From Clostridia bacterium (GTDB lineage: Bacteria; Bacillota; Peptococcia; DRI-13; SV3-B141), in NCBI GenBank assembly GCA_018433015.1, contig JAHDSB010000058.1, positions 1 through 35,722 of the forward strand: a DNA stretch of 35,722 bases. Reading direction: 5' to 3'. Of the stretch, positions 15,103-23,818 are shown one piece after another; positions within the stretch are counted from its first letter, which is position 1; each line of letters begins with the position of its first letter. Made by a program: the position numbers and the translations under genes. A model generated the notes under the pieces. That model searched no databases, had not been told where the DNA came from, and worked only from the letters and a program-made list of their open reading frames with translations.

Positions 15103-17457
15103 TTACATTATTTTTATTAGGTCATGAATTTGTTGCATCACATCTGCCCTAGGTCTTCCTGTACCAATAGGTAGCCATGTGACAGATGGTGTATCGAATG
15201 CATGGGAAGAATCGAAACTATTAATCATCATAATAATCGCATCAATAGCTTTACGCATTTCAACGATATGGAATGGCCAATTCTTAACAGTGGTCTTTCT
15301 TGCGATGATCTCCTCTTTCCAAGTTGCAGGGGACATATTGTAATAGCTACGTACCCTGTTTATAGCAGTTCGAAACGTCTTAATATGCGCTGCCTTTACA
15401 TGTGTCACATTAGCGGTGATGATTTCAAAAGGTAATGCTAAAATCGTGAAGGTACGAACAACTTCTGTGCTTGCTGACTCGATATCACTGTCAAGGCAAC
15501 GAAAAGTAACGGTATGATTTCCTACAGAAAGAGGTTCTGCTTGGTAAATCGTCTTGACACCATTACCAAGATAGCCGCTTACAGAAAACCGCTCAGGATT
15601 GTCCACGCTATTTTGCCATGGACCAGAGTCAATCCTTACCTCCACTATTTGTGTTTGTCCATCTGGTTCAATCCCTGTTGTAATCATAAAACGTGGTGTA
15701 GAGTTATAAGTAAAATTGCCAGACATTGGACAGTCCACTACTGGTGATGCAGGTGGGCTGTTTTTCTTTACCATGTTGCTAACTACAAAGGCAGAAACTG
15801 CATCAAGTGCATCTGTAACACTGATTCGATAACGGGTATACCGACCAGCTATTTGTGAAGCATTTACCTGAAGGCTACCTGAGGTATTGCTTGAAATAAT
15901 AGTCGTCAGTGCTACGTATGCCGACCAATTCACACCATCTGTCGATGTAGACTGTTGTATGACATACTGCTTAATCGCACTGGTTCCAGGTACCGTCCCA
16001 CTCCATGAAAGATTTATTGTATTAGCTTCATATATAGGAGGGTTTGCGGCAAAAATAGTCGGTGGTATGGGCAGTATGTTTTTACGAACAGTATTGCTGG
16101 AAATAGTCCAGTCTGAGTAATAATCCTCACCAGCCGTACCACGAGTTCTTATTCGAAACCGACGATAATGGCCACGTGTAGCAGGTGGACTGACATTTAA
16201 AATACTGCTTGTTGCAGAAGTATTGACTATAGCCAATGCCAGCCAGGCACCCCAATTGATGTTATCATGTGAATCACTGTACTGTATTTCATAGGAAGTG
16301 ATGGCATTGCCCGCACCGCCGGATGCTCCGCTCCACGAGAGAGTAACATTTCCTTCAGATAATGTTGCGCTTACCGTACAGGCGGTCGGTGCTGCACAAG
16401 CTGTGACGTTGCAGTAGATGCTATTGCTGACTTTTTCTATTGAATAAACATCCAATGTATCAATTGTCCAAATACCAAATTGAGTATATGTTCCTGGAGT
16501 CCTTGAAACTATTGGGTTATAGCTCCCTCCGCTTGCCGCCAGTGTCAACGTGGTCAACACATTCCACGCACTCCAAGTACTATTATCCGTAGATGTGCGA
16601 CTGGCAATTTGATATCCCTTAATTGGACTGGTACCGTTAGATGCTCCGCTCCAATTAAGCGTGATAGTCTCATCGCTATATGCTGCCGGGGAGGCAACAG
16701 CAGTCGTCGCTTGCTTTGGCACCGTATTTCTGCGGATGCTGTTTGTGGATACTTTCCAGCTAGAGTAATAACTAGCACCTGCTGTACCACGGGTTCGTAC
16801 CTGAAATCTACGATAATTACCTCGGGTAGGAGGCGGTGCAACGGATACACTACCACTTGTCGCTGTGGTGGTCACCGTTGTCAGAGCAGTCCATGCTCCC
16901 CATGTGACATTATCGGCGGAATCACTATATTGAATCTCATAACTGGAAATCGTATTATTGATGCCTCCAGAAGCACCGCTCCAAGAAAGAGTCACATTCC
17001 CTTCCGCAAGTGTTGGAGAAACAGTACAAGATGTTGGGGCTCCACAAGCTGTAGTAAGCAATGGAGCACTTAGTACCGTATAGCTTGAATTGGTAATTAC
17101 ACCAGAGGATAATGGCAATCGTCCATCAGATACCACTTTGAATGTGACTGGCTGGGTTGCATTACCTGTAGTAGAAGCGCAGGTTACCGAAACATATCTG
17201 AGCCTTGGTGTGGTCCCTTCCCAGTTATCTCCATCCGCCGCTTTAATACGTACCTGTGAAGAAGATCCATTTACAGTCATAGTGCAAAGCAATGCATAAC
17301 CACTACGGATAAAGGAACCTGATGAACCCAACGCAGCGGATATGGTGAAATTGTATCTCATCTGGGTATTATTAGGTCGGCTTTTAGTATAAGTAATCGT
17401 GTAATAAACGGCCGGGCTAGAACCCGCCTGCAGAGTTATTCCGTTAATATCCGCCAC
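15103..17457 (-). CDS. Fibronectin type III-repeat tail/baseplate protein
   Basis: A 784-aa protein with a GTG start at 17457 (AGGAGGTGAA upstream). The N-terminal 135 residues are beta-rich. Four fibronectin type III-like domains follow at about 138-245, 246-354, 355-462 and 463-570. Domains 1 and 3 (both with AEGNVTLSWSGASGG-type strands) are near copies, as are 2 and 4 more loosely, giving an A-B-A'-B' duplication. An Ig-like domain (about 571-665) and a helical C-terminal region (about 670-784) complete it. Position between the tail-tip gene and the holin, plus carbohydrate-binding-type modules, suggests a tail fibre or decoration protein contacting the cell surface. Confidence 0.8.
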   Translation of the reverse strand: MADINGITLQAGSSPAVYYTITYTKSRPNNTQMRYNFTISAALGSSGSFIRSGYALLCTMTVNGSSSQVRIKAADGDNWEGTTPRLRYVSVTCASTTGNATQPVTFKVVSDGRLPLSSGVITNSSYTVLSAPLLTTACGAPTSCTVSPTLAEGNVTLSWSGASGGINNTISSYEIQYSDSADNVTWGAWTALTTVTTTATSGSVSVAPPPTRGNYRRFQVRTRGTAGASYYSSWKVSTNSIRRNTVPKQATTAVASPAAYSDETITLNWSGASNGTSPIKGYQIASRTSTDNSTWSAWNVLTTLTLAASGGSYNPIVSRTPGTYTQFGIWTIDTLDVYSIEKVSNSIYCNVTACAAPTACTVSATLSEGNVTLSWSGASGGAGNAITSYEIQYSDSHDNINWGAWLALAIVNTSATSSILNVSPPATRGHYRRFRIRTRGTAGEDYYSDWTISSNTVRKNILPIPPTIFAANPPIYEANTINLSWSGTVPGTSAIKQYVIQQSTSTDGVNWSAYVALTTIISSNTSGSLQVNASQIAGRYTRYRISVTDALDAVSAFVVSNMVKKNSPPASPVVDCPMSGNFTYNSTPRFMITTGIEPDGQTQIVEVRIDSGPWQNSVDNPERFSVSGYLGNGVKTIYQAEPLSVGNHTVTFRCLDSDIESASTEVVRTFTILALPFEIITANVTHVKAAHIKTFRTAINRVRSYYNMSPATWKEEIIARKTTVKNWPFHIVEMRKAIDAIIMMINSFDSSHAFDTPSVTWLPIGTGRPRADVMQQIHDLIKIM
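15740..17050 (-). repeat. In-gene tandem FnIII repeats, A-B-A'-B' order
   Basis: Two copies of a two-domain unit lie within the tail protein. The A copies share the runs NVTLSWSGASGG, ITSYEIQYSDS or ISSYEIQYSDS, and RTRGTAG. The B copies share (L/I)xWSG ... STDNSTW or STDGVNW and end in a TxDxLDxxS strand. The divergence between copies is moderate, so the duplication is old or diversified. Confidence 0.7.
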
Positions 17458-17470
17458 TTACATTCACCTC

Positions 17471-17974
17471 CTATTCATAAACCGCCGAAACTAACGAGTT
17501 TACCAACCCACAAAGACTAGTATTCAAGCGGGTATCTATAATGTTATTTGCTGAAATCGATGTAGCAGCCGAAGGTACTAGAACATCAGCAATGCCGAGT
17601 TCATAAACATCGCTTGTTCTTGTCAACTCTGGAGCGATGGGTGTTGCTGTGGGAGTACCAGTAACAATGGCAAGCTGAATACTTCTCGTAATTTGACTTA
17701 AACGAACCACAACCCGGTCTATGCGAGGATTGCTCCCGTCTGCTGTAGGAAGGGGCATGTTTAAATTGTCCGTATTTTCATATCTATAGCCATTAATCCA
17801 TGCACTGCCCGCTGCAATGCTCACTGCCAATCCAATCCCAGGAGACACCAGGAGGTTTGTTGGTGTCGCATAAAATACACCATTTGAGACAAGGTTTCCA
17901 AAATATGCAGCGAAGTCCTTTGCATCATAGACTCTATCTCCATCGGATGAGTTAAAAAATCCGCTTTTCTCCAT
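17471..17974 (-). CDS. Baseplate/tail-tip structural protein
   Basis: A 167-aa protein, start MEKSGFFNSSDGDRVYDAKDFAAYFGN, with AAGGAGG upstream. The opening motif, the SPGIGLAVSIAAGSAWINGYRYENT stretch and the closing IIDTRLNTSLCG match a family of short siphophage structural proteins encoded after the tail-tip gene, which often form the N-terminal part of receptor-binding/upper-baseplate proteins. Here it is a stand-alone gene, ended 14 bases before the FnIII protein. It may anchor the FnIII fibre to the baseplate. Confidence 0.75.
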   Translation of the reverse strand: MEKSGFFNSSDGDRVYDAKDFAAYFGNLVSNGVFYATPTNLLVSPGIGLAVSIAAGSAWINGYRYENTDNLNMPLPTADGSNPRIDRVVVRLSQITRSIQLAIVTGTPTATPIAPELTRTSDVYELGIADVLVPSAATSISANNIIDTRLNTSLCGLVNSLVSAVYE

Positions 17975-17990
17975 AAATCATTTCCTCCTT

Positions 17991-19928
17991 TTAAACGGTT
18001 TTTGTATACTCTATAACTACATAGCCTGTATATGCTGTTCTATCATTGCCTGGTTCGACTACAATTTCGGTTGTATTCACGTAGAGACCGATTTGCGATT
18101 CGAAGTTGTTGTACCGTGCAAGTGGCAACGGCAAGAAAACTGTCCCATTTGTCACAAAGCCGGTTAAGCTAATAACAGTGCTGAGGTTTGCTATACCGTG
18201 AGGTACATGCTTTGGTGTTGTATCCGTAAGCGAACCGAGATTTATCTCTTTACGATAAATTGTCTTGCCGTCAATCCATAGTCTCCCAGTGTTTTGTTCT
18301 GTAGTTGAGTAGTCACTAAAGGAGGACACCATTTTGGCAGCTGTAATTGTACGGTCTGCCATTTTTAAACTAGTGACTGCCCCATCTGCAATCCTTGCAG
18401 TAGTTAAAGGTTCGTTATTGATATTAAGCCAGTTAGCTTGACCAGAAGGGTTGTTAAATACGAAAACGGAAATCACATAGAATGTCATGGTATTACGGGA
18501 AATAAAGAAACCCATTGCCCGCTGATACCCATTTCCCGTGTTGTCCCCGTTATGCTTTACCAAAAAGACATGTCCGTCATCACTTGGCTGGTCACTAAAC
18601 TTATTACCGCTCCATGGGGTGAAATAAAAAGCATCTCCAGGGTTCATATGGTGCAACGCATATTGACCAATCGATATAGTACCTTCGCCAACATTAATTT
18701 CGAGTGCAGGTAGTTTCCCATATAGATTGTTGATAGTAGATGCTAGATTGTCTCCTTGAATCTCTGAATCTACCTCCGTCAAGTCGCCTAAGGTTTCCTC
18801 AACTGTTACTAGCGTATCCTCCACTGCTCCTAAAGCCTGTGCAATTTCAGATATGCCAGTTGGAGCCGATATTGCTGTTTTCACCTCGCTCAAGTCGGAG
18901 TGTAATTTTTGGGCTATTGTCAATTCAGCTTTTCCGAATACTACACTGATACTCTGGCCATCTGCGTCATAAGTTTCTTCAACTTCGGTGATGCGTGTCG
19001 TCATGGATACACCCCATGCTTTGGAAATAACTTTGACGGTCTGCCCAAGATCGAAGTCTATCTTATATGACAAATTACCGTGTGGATTGACAGATGTATC
19101 AAATGAATAGCGTATGGCTTGCTCACTCAGCTTACTTTGACCTCGAAAGATTAGTGTATCAATGTAATCTAAACCAAAGTCTTCTGCCCGTAAGTCCTTA
19201 GCATCCACAAAAATTTCGTGCCTTGTCTCACCAGAGCCACTTGTAATTGCAACAAAAGTTCTGTCTGGACCTTCTCCTTCACCACCAACAAGGGCGGTGT
19301 TGGCATAATCTCCAGCACTTATTGTATAAATCTGTTCTGTAAGGTTTTCATATTCCTTAGAAAATACAGCTTGTGATTCCGTTCCCATATATAACGCTAC
19401 GGTAAAAACCCCTGTAGTAGGAGTGAACACAGTCTTAATGCCAACATCCGATGCAACACATAGTTCCGTCACAGCATCCATCAAATTTCGATACGATACC
19501 TGTGTGCTGATAGGAACATTAAAGTTTGGAGCAGAAAAGGATATGTTCGCAATCTTCCTTGCTACATCAGAAGGATTGATAAGATTATTATTTAAAAGTT
19601 GCTCTACACAAGTAGAAATATCACCAGACAATTTCTCCGTTTGCCAAACAATGCGGCGGGAGAGGAAGGAAGTTGCAAACCGACCACTTGCAGTAATAAT
19701 TTCATGCTCGGTTTGAGAAAGTTCCAGATGTTCGATGATCCCGACTTCCTCATCATCATTTTTCCAGATGATATTCCCTTCCTTTAATAGTTCTGTATTT
19801 TCCAAAGTTGCAATCGCTTTTAACTCAAATGAGCCACACTGGGAATAGCGTCTCGTCCAGCGTAAGTACTCGAAGGACTCCACAATGCCCACAAGATCTC
19901 GGTTTGAATTGTAGATATACAGTTCCAT
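17991..19928 (-). CDS. Gp37-like tail-tip protein (Tal-like)
   Basis: A 645-aa protein whose first 350 residues (MELYIYNSNRDLVGIVESFEYLRWTRRY ... VVFGKAELTIAQKL) resemble the siphovirus ReqiPepy6 Gp37-like/tail-associated family. The SQCGSFEL segment and the WQTEKLSGDISTCVEQLL region are typical. The C-terminal part (from about 390) is variable, with beta-rich, fibre-like sequence. The start at 19928 has a GGGGGTG site 5 bases away; a GTG at 19934 overlapping the previous stop (GTGA) is the alternative. It should form the tail tip below Dit. Confidence 0.8.
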   Translation of the reverse strand: MELYIYNSNRDLVGIVESFEYLRWTRRYSQCGSFELKAIATLENTELLKEGNIIWKNDDEEVGIIEHLELSQTEHEIITASGRFATSFLSRRIVWQTEKLSGDISTCVEQLLNNNLINPSDVARKIANISFSAPNFNVPISTQVSYRNLMDAVTELCVASDVGIKTVFTPTTGVFTVALYMGTESQAVFSKEYENLTEQIYTISAGDYANTALVGGEGEGPDRTFVAITSGSGETRHEIFVDAKDLRAEDFGLDYIDTLIFRGQSKLSEQAIRYSFDTSVNPHGNLSYKIDFDLGQTVKVISKAWGVSMTTRITEVEETYDADGQSISVVFGKAELTIAQKLHSDLSEVKTAISAPTGISEIAQALGAVEDTLVTVEETLGDLTEVDSEIQGDNLASTINNLYGKLPALEINVGEGTISIGQYALHHMNPGDAFYFTPWSGNKFSDQPSDDGHVFLVKHNGDNTGNGYQRAMGFFISRNTMTFYVISVFVFNNPSGQANWLNINNEPLTTARIADGAVTSLKMADRTITAAKMVSSFSDYSTTEQNTGRLWIDGKTIYRKEINLGSLTDTTPKHVPHGIANLSTVISLTGFVTNGTVFLPLPLARYNNFESQIGLYVNTTEIVVEPGNDRTAYTGYVVIEYTKTV

Positions 19929-19930
19929 TT

Positions 19931-20782
19931 TCACACCCCCAGAAACTGCGGACGAAAGTAAATACTAACCTCTAGCAGTTCCATATTGACTGAAGCATCG
20001 TATCGTAGTGTATTAAGACCTGCCGCGAGTTGAAAGAACACCGAATTGGTATCCAACAGTGAAAAAGCATTTGTAATCGTTGACCCATTAATCTGGACCA
20101 CACGCTTACCAGCGAAGTGGGTGTATACGCGAAGTTCATCCCCAGCGCTCATTGTAGTGAGAAGTCGGATATATTCTCCCGTGTCTATGTTTAATAGTTC
20201 AGGGTTCGACACAGTACCTAAGGCTCGGAATACAATCTCACATCCACAAGATACATCCCCGATATTTTCCACTGTAATGATTTGGCTAGGTTGACGCATT
20301 CCGAACTCCATCCCACTCATAGGAATTTCCAATTCAAACTCAAATAGCGGTATCCATGATGCCAGTTCCTCTCGCACCTCATTTAATGTCTCGAAGAAAG
20401 GGGATGGGCAGAGTAGACTGACAAAGAAGTTTGGTATTCGTTGCCGATTAGAAACACTAAAACCTGCCTCCTCCACCACGCAGGATATCTGTCGGTCACG
20501 GTATTGAAGGGTCCCTAGTAGCTTTGGGCTGAATATTTGAAGGAATCGTTGTCTCCTTTTAAAGGCTTCATCGGGAGTATCAGCAACAACCGTACCTTCA
20601 ATCGTTATGTTTCGCATATCTAGTGTGGAGGAAATATAAAAAGCGCCATCCTGATCCGGCGCCTTGAAAGTGTTGACGGTTTGACGAATATTTCCAGTAC
20701 CGTCTACCTTCGTAAGAAAGTACGGTCGGCTTTGCTTAAGCGTAATACTCTCTCCATCTCTATTGGTGTATGTTAGCTCCAT
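19931..20782 (-). CDS. Distal tail protein (Dit-like)
   Basis: A 283-aa phage tail family protein, start MELTYTNRDGESITLKQSRPYFL, with AAGGAGGTAC upstream. DQDGAFYISSTLDMRNITIEGTVVADTPDEAFKRRQRFLQIFSP is the N-terminal barrel typical of Dit proteins. The second half has a galectin-like beta pattern (VSCGCEIVFRALGTVSNPELLNIDTGEYI). It would form the hexameric hub between tail tube and tip. It overlaps the end of the tape-measure gene by a few bases and the next gene by 4 at most. Confidence 0.85.
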   Translation of the reverse strand: MELTYTNRDGESITLKQSRPYFLTKVDGTGNIRQTVNTFKAPDQDGAFYISSTLDMRNITIEGTVVADTPDEAFKRRQRFLQIFSPKLLGTLQYRDRQISCVVEEAGFSVSNRQRIPNFFVSLLCPSPFFETLNEVREELASWIPLFEFELEIPMSGMEFGMRQPSQIITVENIGDVSCGCEIVFRALGTVSNPELLNIDTGEYIRLLTTMSAGDELRVYTHFAGKRVVQINGSTITNAFSLLDTNSVFFQLAAGLNTLRYDASVNMELLEVSIYFRPQFLGV

Positions 20783-20795
20783 TTCCGTACCTCCT

Positions 20796-21728
20796 TTACA
20801 ATTCAAGTGCCAGTTTACGGGATAGGTTCTTAAACTCCCGTGCTAATTCTTTTTCTGATAGAGCTTTAGGTGTCACAACTGAAATATTTTGAGTGATACT
20901 TGAACCCGTGGCATTACCTTGTCCAGATACACCTCTGTAATTAAAATCAAAGCTGGTTGGTACTGCATTTTGCATATCCCTTGAAACTGCTGTCATTGCA
21001 TCCTCAAAACCTACACCGATACCTTCACCCATGTTGTGGCCAATTCCAGCAAATAGAGTTGAAGGGGAGCGGATACCGAAAAAGTCTTTTATCCTCGATA
21101 CAACATTTCCGAAAAATCCAGATATTTTACTCCATAGCCATGCCCCTGCGTCTGAAATACCTTGCCATAGACCTTTAATCAGATTGCCACCCACTTGAGC
21201 CATTTGACCGATATAGCCAGTAAAGGCTTTGATCAGTCCAGAGATAATCTGCGGTACTGCTTTAACAATCTCCACGATTATCCTTGGTAGGTTTGCAATC
21301 AATGCCACAAACAGTTGTACACCCGCTAAGATAATCTTATCGATGTTACCAATAACGGCATTGACCAGCGAGCTAACAATCTTTGGAATAGCACCTACAA
21401 CAGTAGTAATAATCTGCGGCAATGCCTGAATGAGTGAAACTAGAAGCCGGATACCTGCATCAATAATCAAAGGAATCGAGCCAATAACAGCATTGATGAT
21501 ACTGTCGATAATTTGCGGAATTGCTTCCACAACTGCTGTAATAATGGTAGGCAAAGCTGTAACCAGTGAGGACAATAATTGAATACCCGCTTCAATAATC
21601 TGCGGAATAGATTTAATGATAAAATCCACTATTGCTTTGATGATGACAGGCAATGCAGAAGTAAGCTGAGGTATTGCGTCTACCAATCCCTTTGCTAATC
21701 CTATAATCAACTGCAAAGCGGCATCCAA
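20796..21728 (-). CDS. Tape measure protein, C-terminal part (after frameshift)
   Basis: About 310 codons reading DAALQLIIGLAKGLVDAIPQL... and consisting of 35-residue amphipathic repeats (pattern PQII-A----L--ALP-II-AIVEAIPQII), then a helical region with a WSKISGFFGNVVSRIKDFFGIRSPSTLF segment typical of tape-measure C-termini. The frame opens with TTG, without a ribosome binding site, inside the end of the N-terminal ORF. The repeats continue without a break in the other frame. This is therefore the second half of one gene split by a +1/-2 frameshift, not an independent gene. Confidence 0.8.
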   Translation of the reverse strand: MDAALQLIIGLAKGLVDAIPQLTSALPVIIKAIVDFIIKSIPQIIEAGIQLLSSLVTALPTIITAVVEAIPQIIDSIINAVIGSIPLIIDAGIRLLVSLIQALPQIITTVVGAIPKIVSSLVNAVIGNIDKIILAGVQLFVALIANLPRIIVEIVKAVPQIISGLIKAFTGYIGQMAQVGGNLIKGLWQGISDAGAWLWSKISGFFGNVVSRIKDFFGIRSPSTLFAGIGHNMGEGIGVGFEDAMTAVSRDMQNAVPTSFDFNYRGVSGQGNATGSSITQNISVVTPKALSEKELAREFKNLSRKLALEL

Positions 21729-23218
21729 AATGAGTGTGGTAGGTTATCCATCAATCCTTGGACAATCTGCATAACTGCAGAAACTGCCGCAGGGATGAGT
21801 TGTGGTAACGCTATGCCGATTCCCTCCACAAGTGCTGTTACTAATTCAATTGCTGCATTTATTAGCAGTGGAAGGTTATCAATTAATGCACCGACAATCG
21901 TCATTAGAGCACTTACCGTCGCTGGAATAAGTTCGGGTAAAAGGCTCAAAATTGTTTCCAGTACTTGCGCGAATATATTTGTAACCAATTCAAGAAGCAT
22001 TGGTAGCAAGTCTGCAACCGCCGCTAATATTGCGCCTGTCGCTGTTGGCAAGGCGGCTACGATATTTTCTAAAACCGGTACAATATTAGTGACAACCGCC
22101 TCGAAAGCATCAACAAGATTCTCAGTCAGATTCGTCATATCAGCATTGGCATTACCGAGTCCAGCTGTAAATGAACCAAGTGCGGCCTGTAGTAACCCAA
22201 TAGAACCGGAGATTGTCTCGGTTGATTCTTTTGCAAAGTTACCTGCATACTGCTCTGTGTTCTCAAAGAACATTTGCATTGCTACTTCGGCTTTTTCCGC
22301 TTGTGTTGCAGTATTCCAAGTGAAATCCAGACCCTTTGCGAGAGCATAGGCTTCGATGTTTGTAGCGTTCATCGCAACACCTAAGTTATCCATCATATCA
22401 AAGTTACCCTTTGCCGCCCCAGTGACTGCCTCCAATGCCGAGGACATATCAATACCCATAACAGATGCCATGTCTGCCGCACGTTGCATGGCCTTTTCAG
22501 TTAGCTCAAGACTTCTCTGTTGCTGTATACCAGAACCTTGGAATAACGCGCCCATTTTGTTGGCAGTTGCAAGGTACTCACTTTGGGAAACACCTAGATT
22601 TTTATAGGCTTCCTCACCAGTTTTCTGAATCGATGCAGCATATGCTCCAAAAACCGCCTCCGATCCACCTAGGTTTTGTTCTAATTCTCCGAACTGAGTA
22701 ACTACCTCTTTACCTAACTTAATAGCCGCGGCTCCAGCGGCAACGGCAACCGCACCCATCGCCACACCAATTCCCTTGAGTACACCGCCAAGCTTTTCAA
22801 ACCTGCCACCAGCATCCTCTGCACTTTTACCTGAATCCTCTAACTCTTCACCGAGATTATCCGCTTCAATTGTAGACTCCTCAAGTTCACGTTCCATACC
22901 GTTCAGTTCTGCTTGTGCCCTGTTCAGCTGAATCTGCCAGTTCTGAGTACGGCGGTCATTTTCACCAAAAGAGGAGGAGGCATTATCAAGGGCAGCCTTA
23001 AGGGTAGAAATCTTTTCTTTCTGTGCGTCAATTTCTTTATTCAAAACGGCATTACGAGCGGTAACTGACTGAATGGATTTATCGTTTTTATCAAACTGAC
23101 TCGTTACAAGGGCCATTTCACTGCCCAATACTTTAAATGATTGATTGATTTCTCGCAGTGCGTTCTTGAATTCACGCTCGCCTTCAACACCTATTTTTAA
23201 ACCAAAATTGTCTGCCAT
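21707..23218 (-). CDS. Tape measure protein, N-terminal part (frameshifted)
   Basis: A 503-aa ORF starting MADNFGLKIGVEGEREFKNALREINQSFKVL, with AGGAGGAGGTG upstream. It has an N-terminal coiled coil (about 20-140), an Ala/Gly-rich hydrophobic segment (about 150-170), the SGSIGLLQAALGSF phage tail tape measure core, and then 35-residue hydrophobic repeats from about 380 on. The repeat reads through DNLP and then turns into HSFWMPLCS and a stop; the expected LLLDAALQL continues in the next frame. With one base restored, the full protein would be about 807 aa. Tape measure length sets tail length, so the break would abolish tails unless it is a sequencing error. Confidence 0.85.
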   Translation of the reverse strand: MADNFGLKIGVEGEREFKNALREINQSFKVLGSEMALVTSQFDKNDKSIQSVTARNAVLNKEIDAQKEKISTLKAALDNASSSFGENDRRTQNWQIQLNRAQAELNGMERELEESTIEADNLGEELEDSGKSAEDAGGRFEKLGGVLKGIGVAMGAVAVAAGAAAIKLGKEVVTQFGELEQNLGGSEAVFGAYAASIQKTGEEAYKNLGVSQSEYLATANKMGALFQGSGIQQQRSLELTEKAMQRAADMASVMGIDMSSALEAVTGAAKGNFDMMDNLGVAMNATNIEAYALAKGLDFTWNTATQAEKAEVAMQMFFENTEQYAGNFAKESTETISGSIGLLQAALGSFTAGLGNANADMTNLTENLVDAFEAVVTNIVPVLENIVAALPTATGAILAAVADLLPMLLELVTNIFAQVLETILSLLPELIPATVSALMTIVGALIDNLPLLINAAIELVTALVEGIGIALPQLIPAAVSAVMQIVQGLMDNLPHSFWMPLCS

Positions 23219-23232
23219 GCCTTCACCTCCTC

Positions 23233-23807
23233 CTAAATACCTGGTGGGATAATATCGTCAATGGTCCGTGTTTTCTTTGGCTTTTCAATACCATGCCATT
23301 GTTTATGACAAGTCCATAAATCAAAAAACAGCCCAATTGGCATAAGCCAGAATTCCTCTGTCTCCATGCCCATCTGAACTGTTCCATAATAAAGAAGCCG
23401 GGTAAAGACCTCATCGTCCGTTACCCGACTTCCACGTTTTTTGGAGTTTCCTCCTCACTTTCTACATTTCGCTTTGTACCTTTGAACATCGCCTCGGTAA
23501 TTGCAGTTTTATATGCCGATAAATCAAGCGGTGAGGTAAGAAGCTCTACTTCTTCCTCTGTCAACAATTCTTCTGGTGCATTCTTATTCTTTAGGTTTCT
23601 AATCAAAATGGACTGGTTTGCAAGCAGCGTGATGAGCCAAACAATCTCATCCAATGCCATCTCGAAGTTTTCTGATTTCATCAGTTTTTCTCCAAGGTTT
23701 TCAAGACCACCGTAACGACCGGCAATGGCCTTTGTAGCTCGTGTAGTTAAAACCAGTTCATACTCTTTGTCACCTATGTTGATTGTGGCACTTCTATCAT
23801 TATCCAT
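23233..23807 (-). CDS. Tail assembly chaperone GT, made by -1 frameshifting
   Basis: Reading from the start of the G gene, a -1 slip on the A AAA AAC heptamer (23436-23442) joins it to a 67-codon downstream frame ending at TAG 23233-23235. The joined product is about 191 aa. The T part reads VTDDEVFTRLLYYGTVQMG, then an FFDLWTCHKQ segment and DDIIPPGI, compact and hydrophobic/acidic as in known GT chaperones. G and GT hold the tape measure protein during tail assembly (lambda gpG/gpGT). The T frame has no start of its own and ends just before the tape measure gene, as expected. Confidence 0.88.
23421..23807 (-). CDS. Tail assembly chaperone G
   Basis: A 128-aa protein, start MDNDRSATINIGDKEYELVLTT, with a GGAGG-type site upstream. 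It has an N-terminal beta hairpin, helical middle (KAIAGRYGGLENLGEKLM) and acidic C-terminus (EELLTEEEVELL). It lies between the major tail protein and tape measure genes, the conserved position of tail chaperones, and ends 16 bases after a slippery heptamer. It is made alone in most translation rounds and extended to GT in a minority. Confidence 0.88.
   Translation of the reverse strand: MDNDRSATINIGDKEYELVLTTRATKAIAGRYGGLENLGEKLMKSENFEMALDEIVWLITLLANQSILIRNLKNKNAPEELLTEEEVELLTSPLDLSAYKTAITEAMFKGTKRNVESEEETPKNVEVG
23436..23442 (-). promoter_or_regulatory. Slippery heptamer A AAA AAC (-1 frameshift site)
   Basis: The minus strand reads CC A AAA AAC GTG in frame, where the heptamer A AAA AAC is the classic tRNA-Lys/Asn slip site. 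A stop in frame 0 follows 5 codons later (23421-23423), and the -1 frame is open for 67 codons. A downstream stem or pseudoknot was not identified by eye. Confidence 0.85.
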
Positions 23808-23818
23808 TATTTCTCCTC

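Noticed and set aside
16609-17073. 154-codon plus-strand frame opposite the FnIII protein
   Set aside because: Antisense shadow; composition is Cys/Arg/Ser rich, with no homology pattern or start signal.
21700-21745. Programmed frameshift within the tape measure
   Set aside because: No slippery heptamer is visible, and the sequence fits a simple missing base better. Programmed slips belong to the G/GT genes, where one is found.
21795-22349. 184-codon plus-strand frame opposite the tape measure gene
   Set aside because: Antisense shadow of a repetitive Ala/Ile-rich gene, with no ribosome binding site and low-complexity Ser/Thr/Ala product.
23223-23414. 63-codon minus-strand frame between the G gene and the tape measure
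   Set aside because: It is the wrong frame. The true coding sequence there is the -1 extension (GT) ending at 23233, which has chaperone-like sequence, while this frame has no ribosome binding site.
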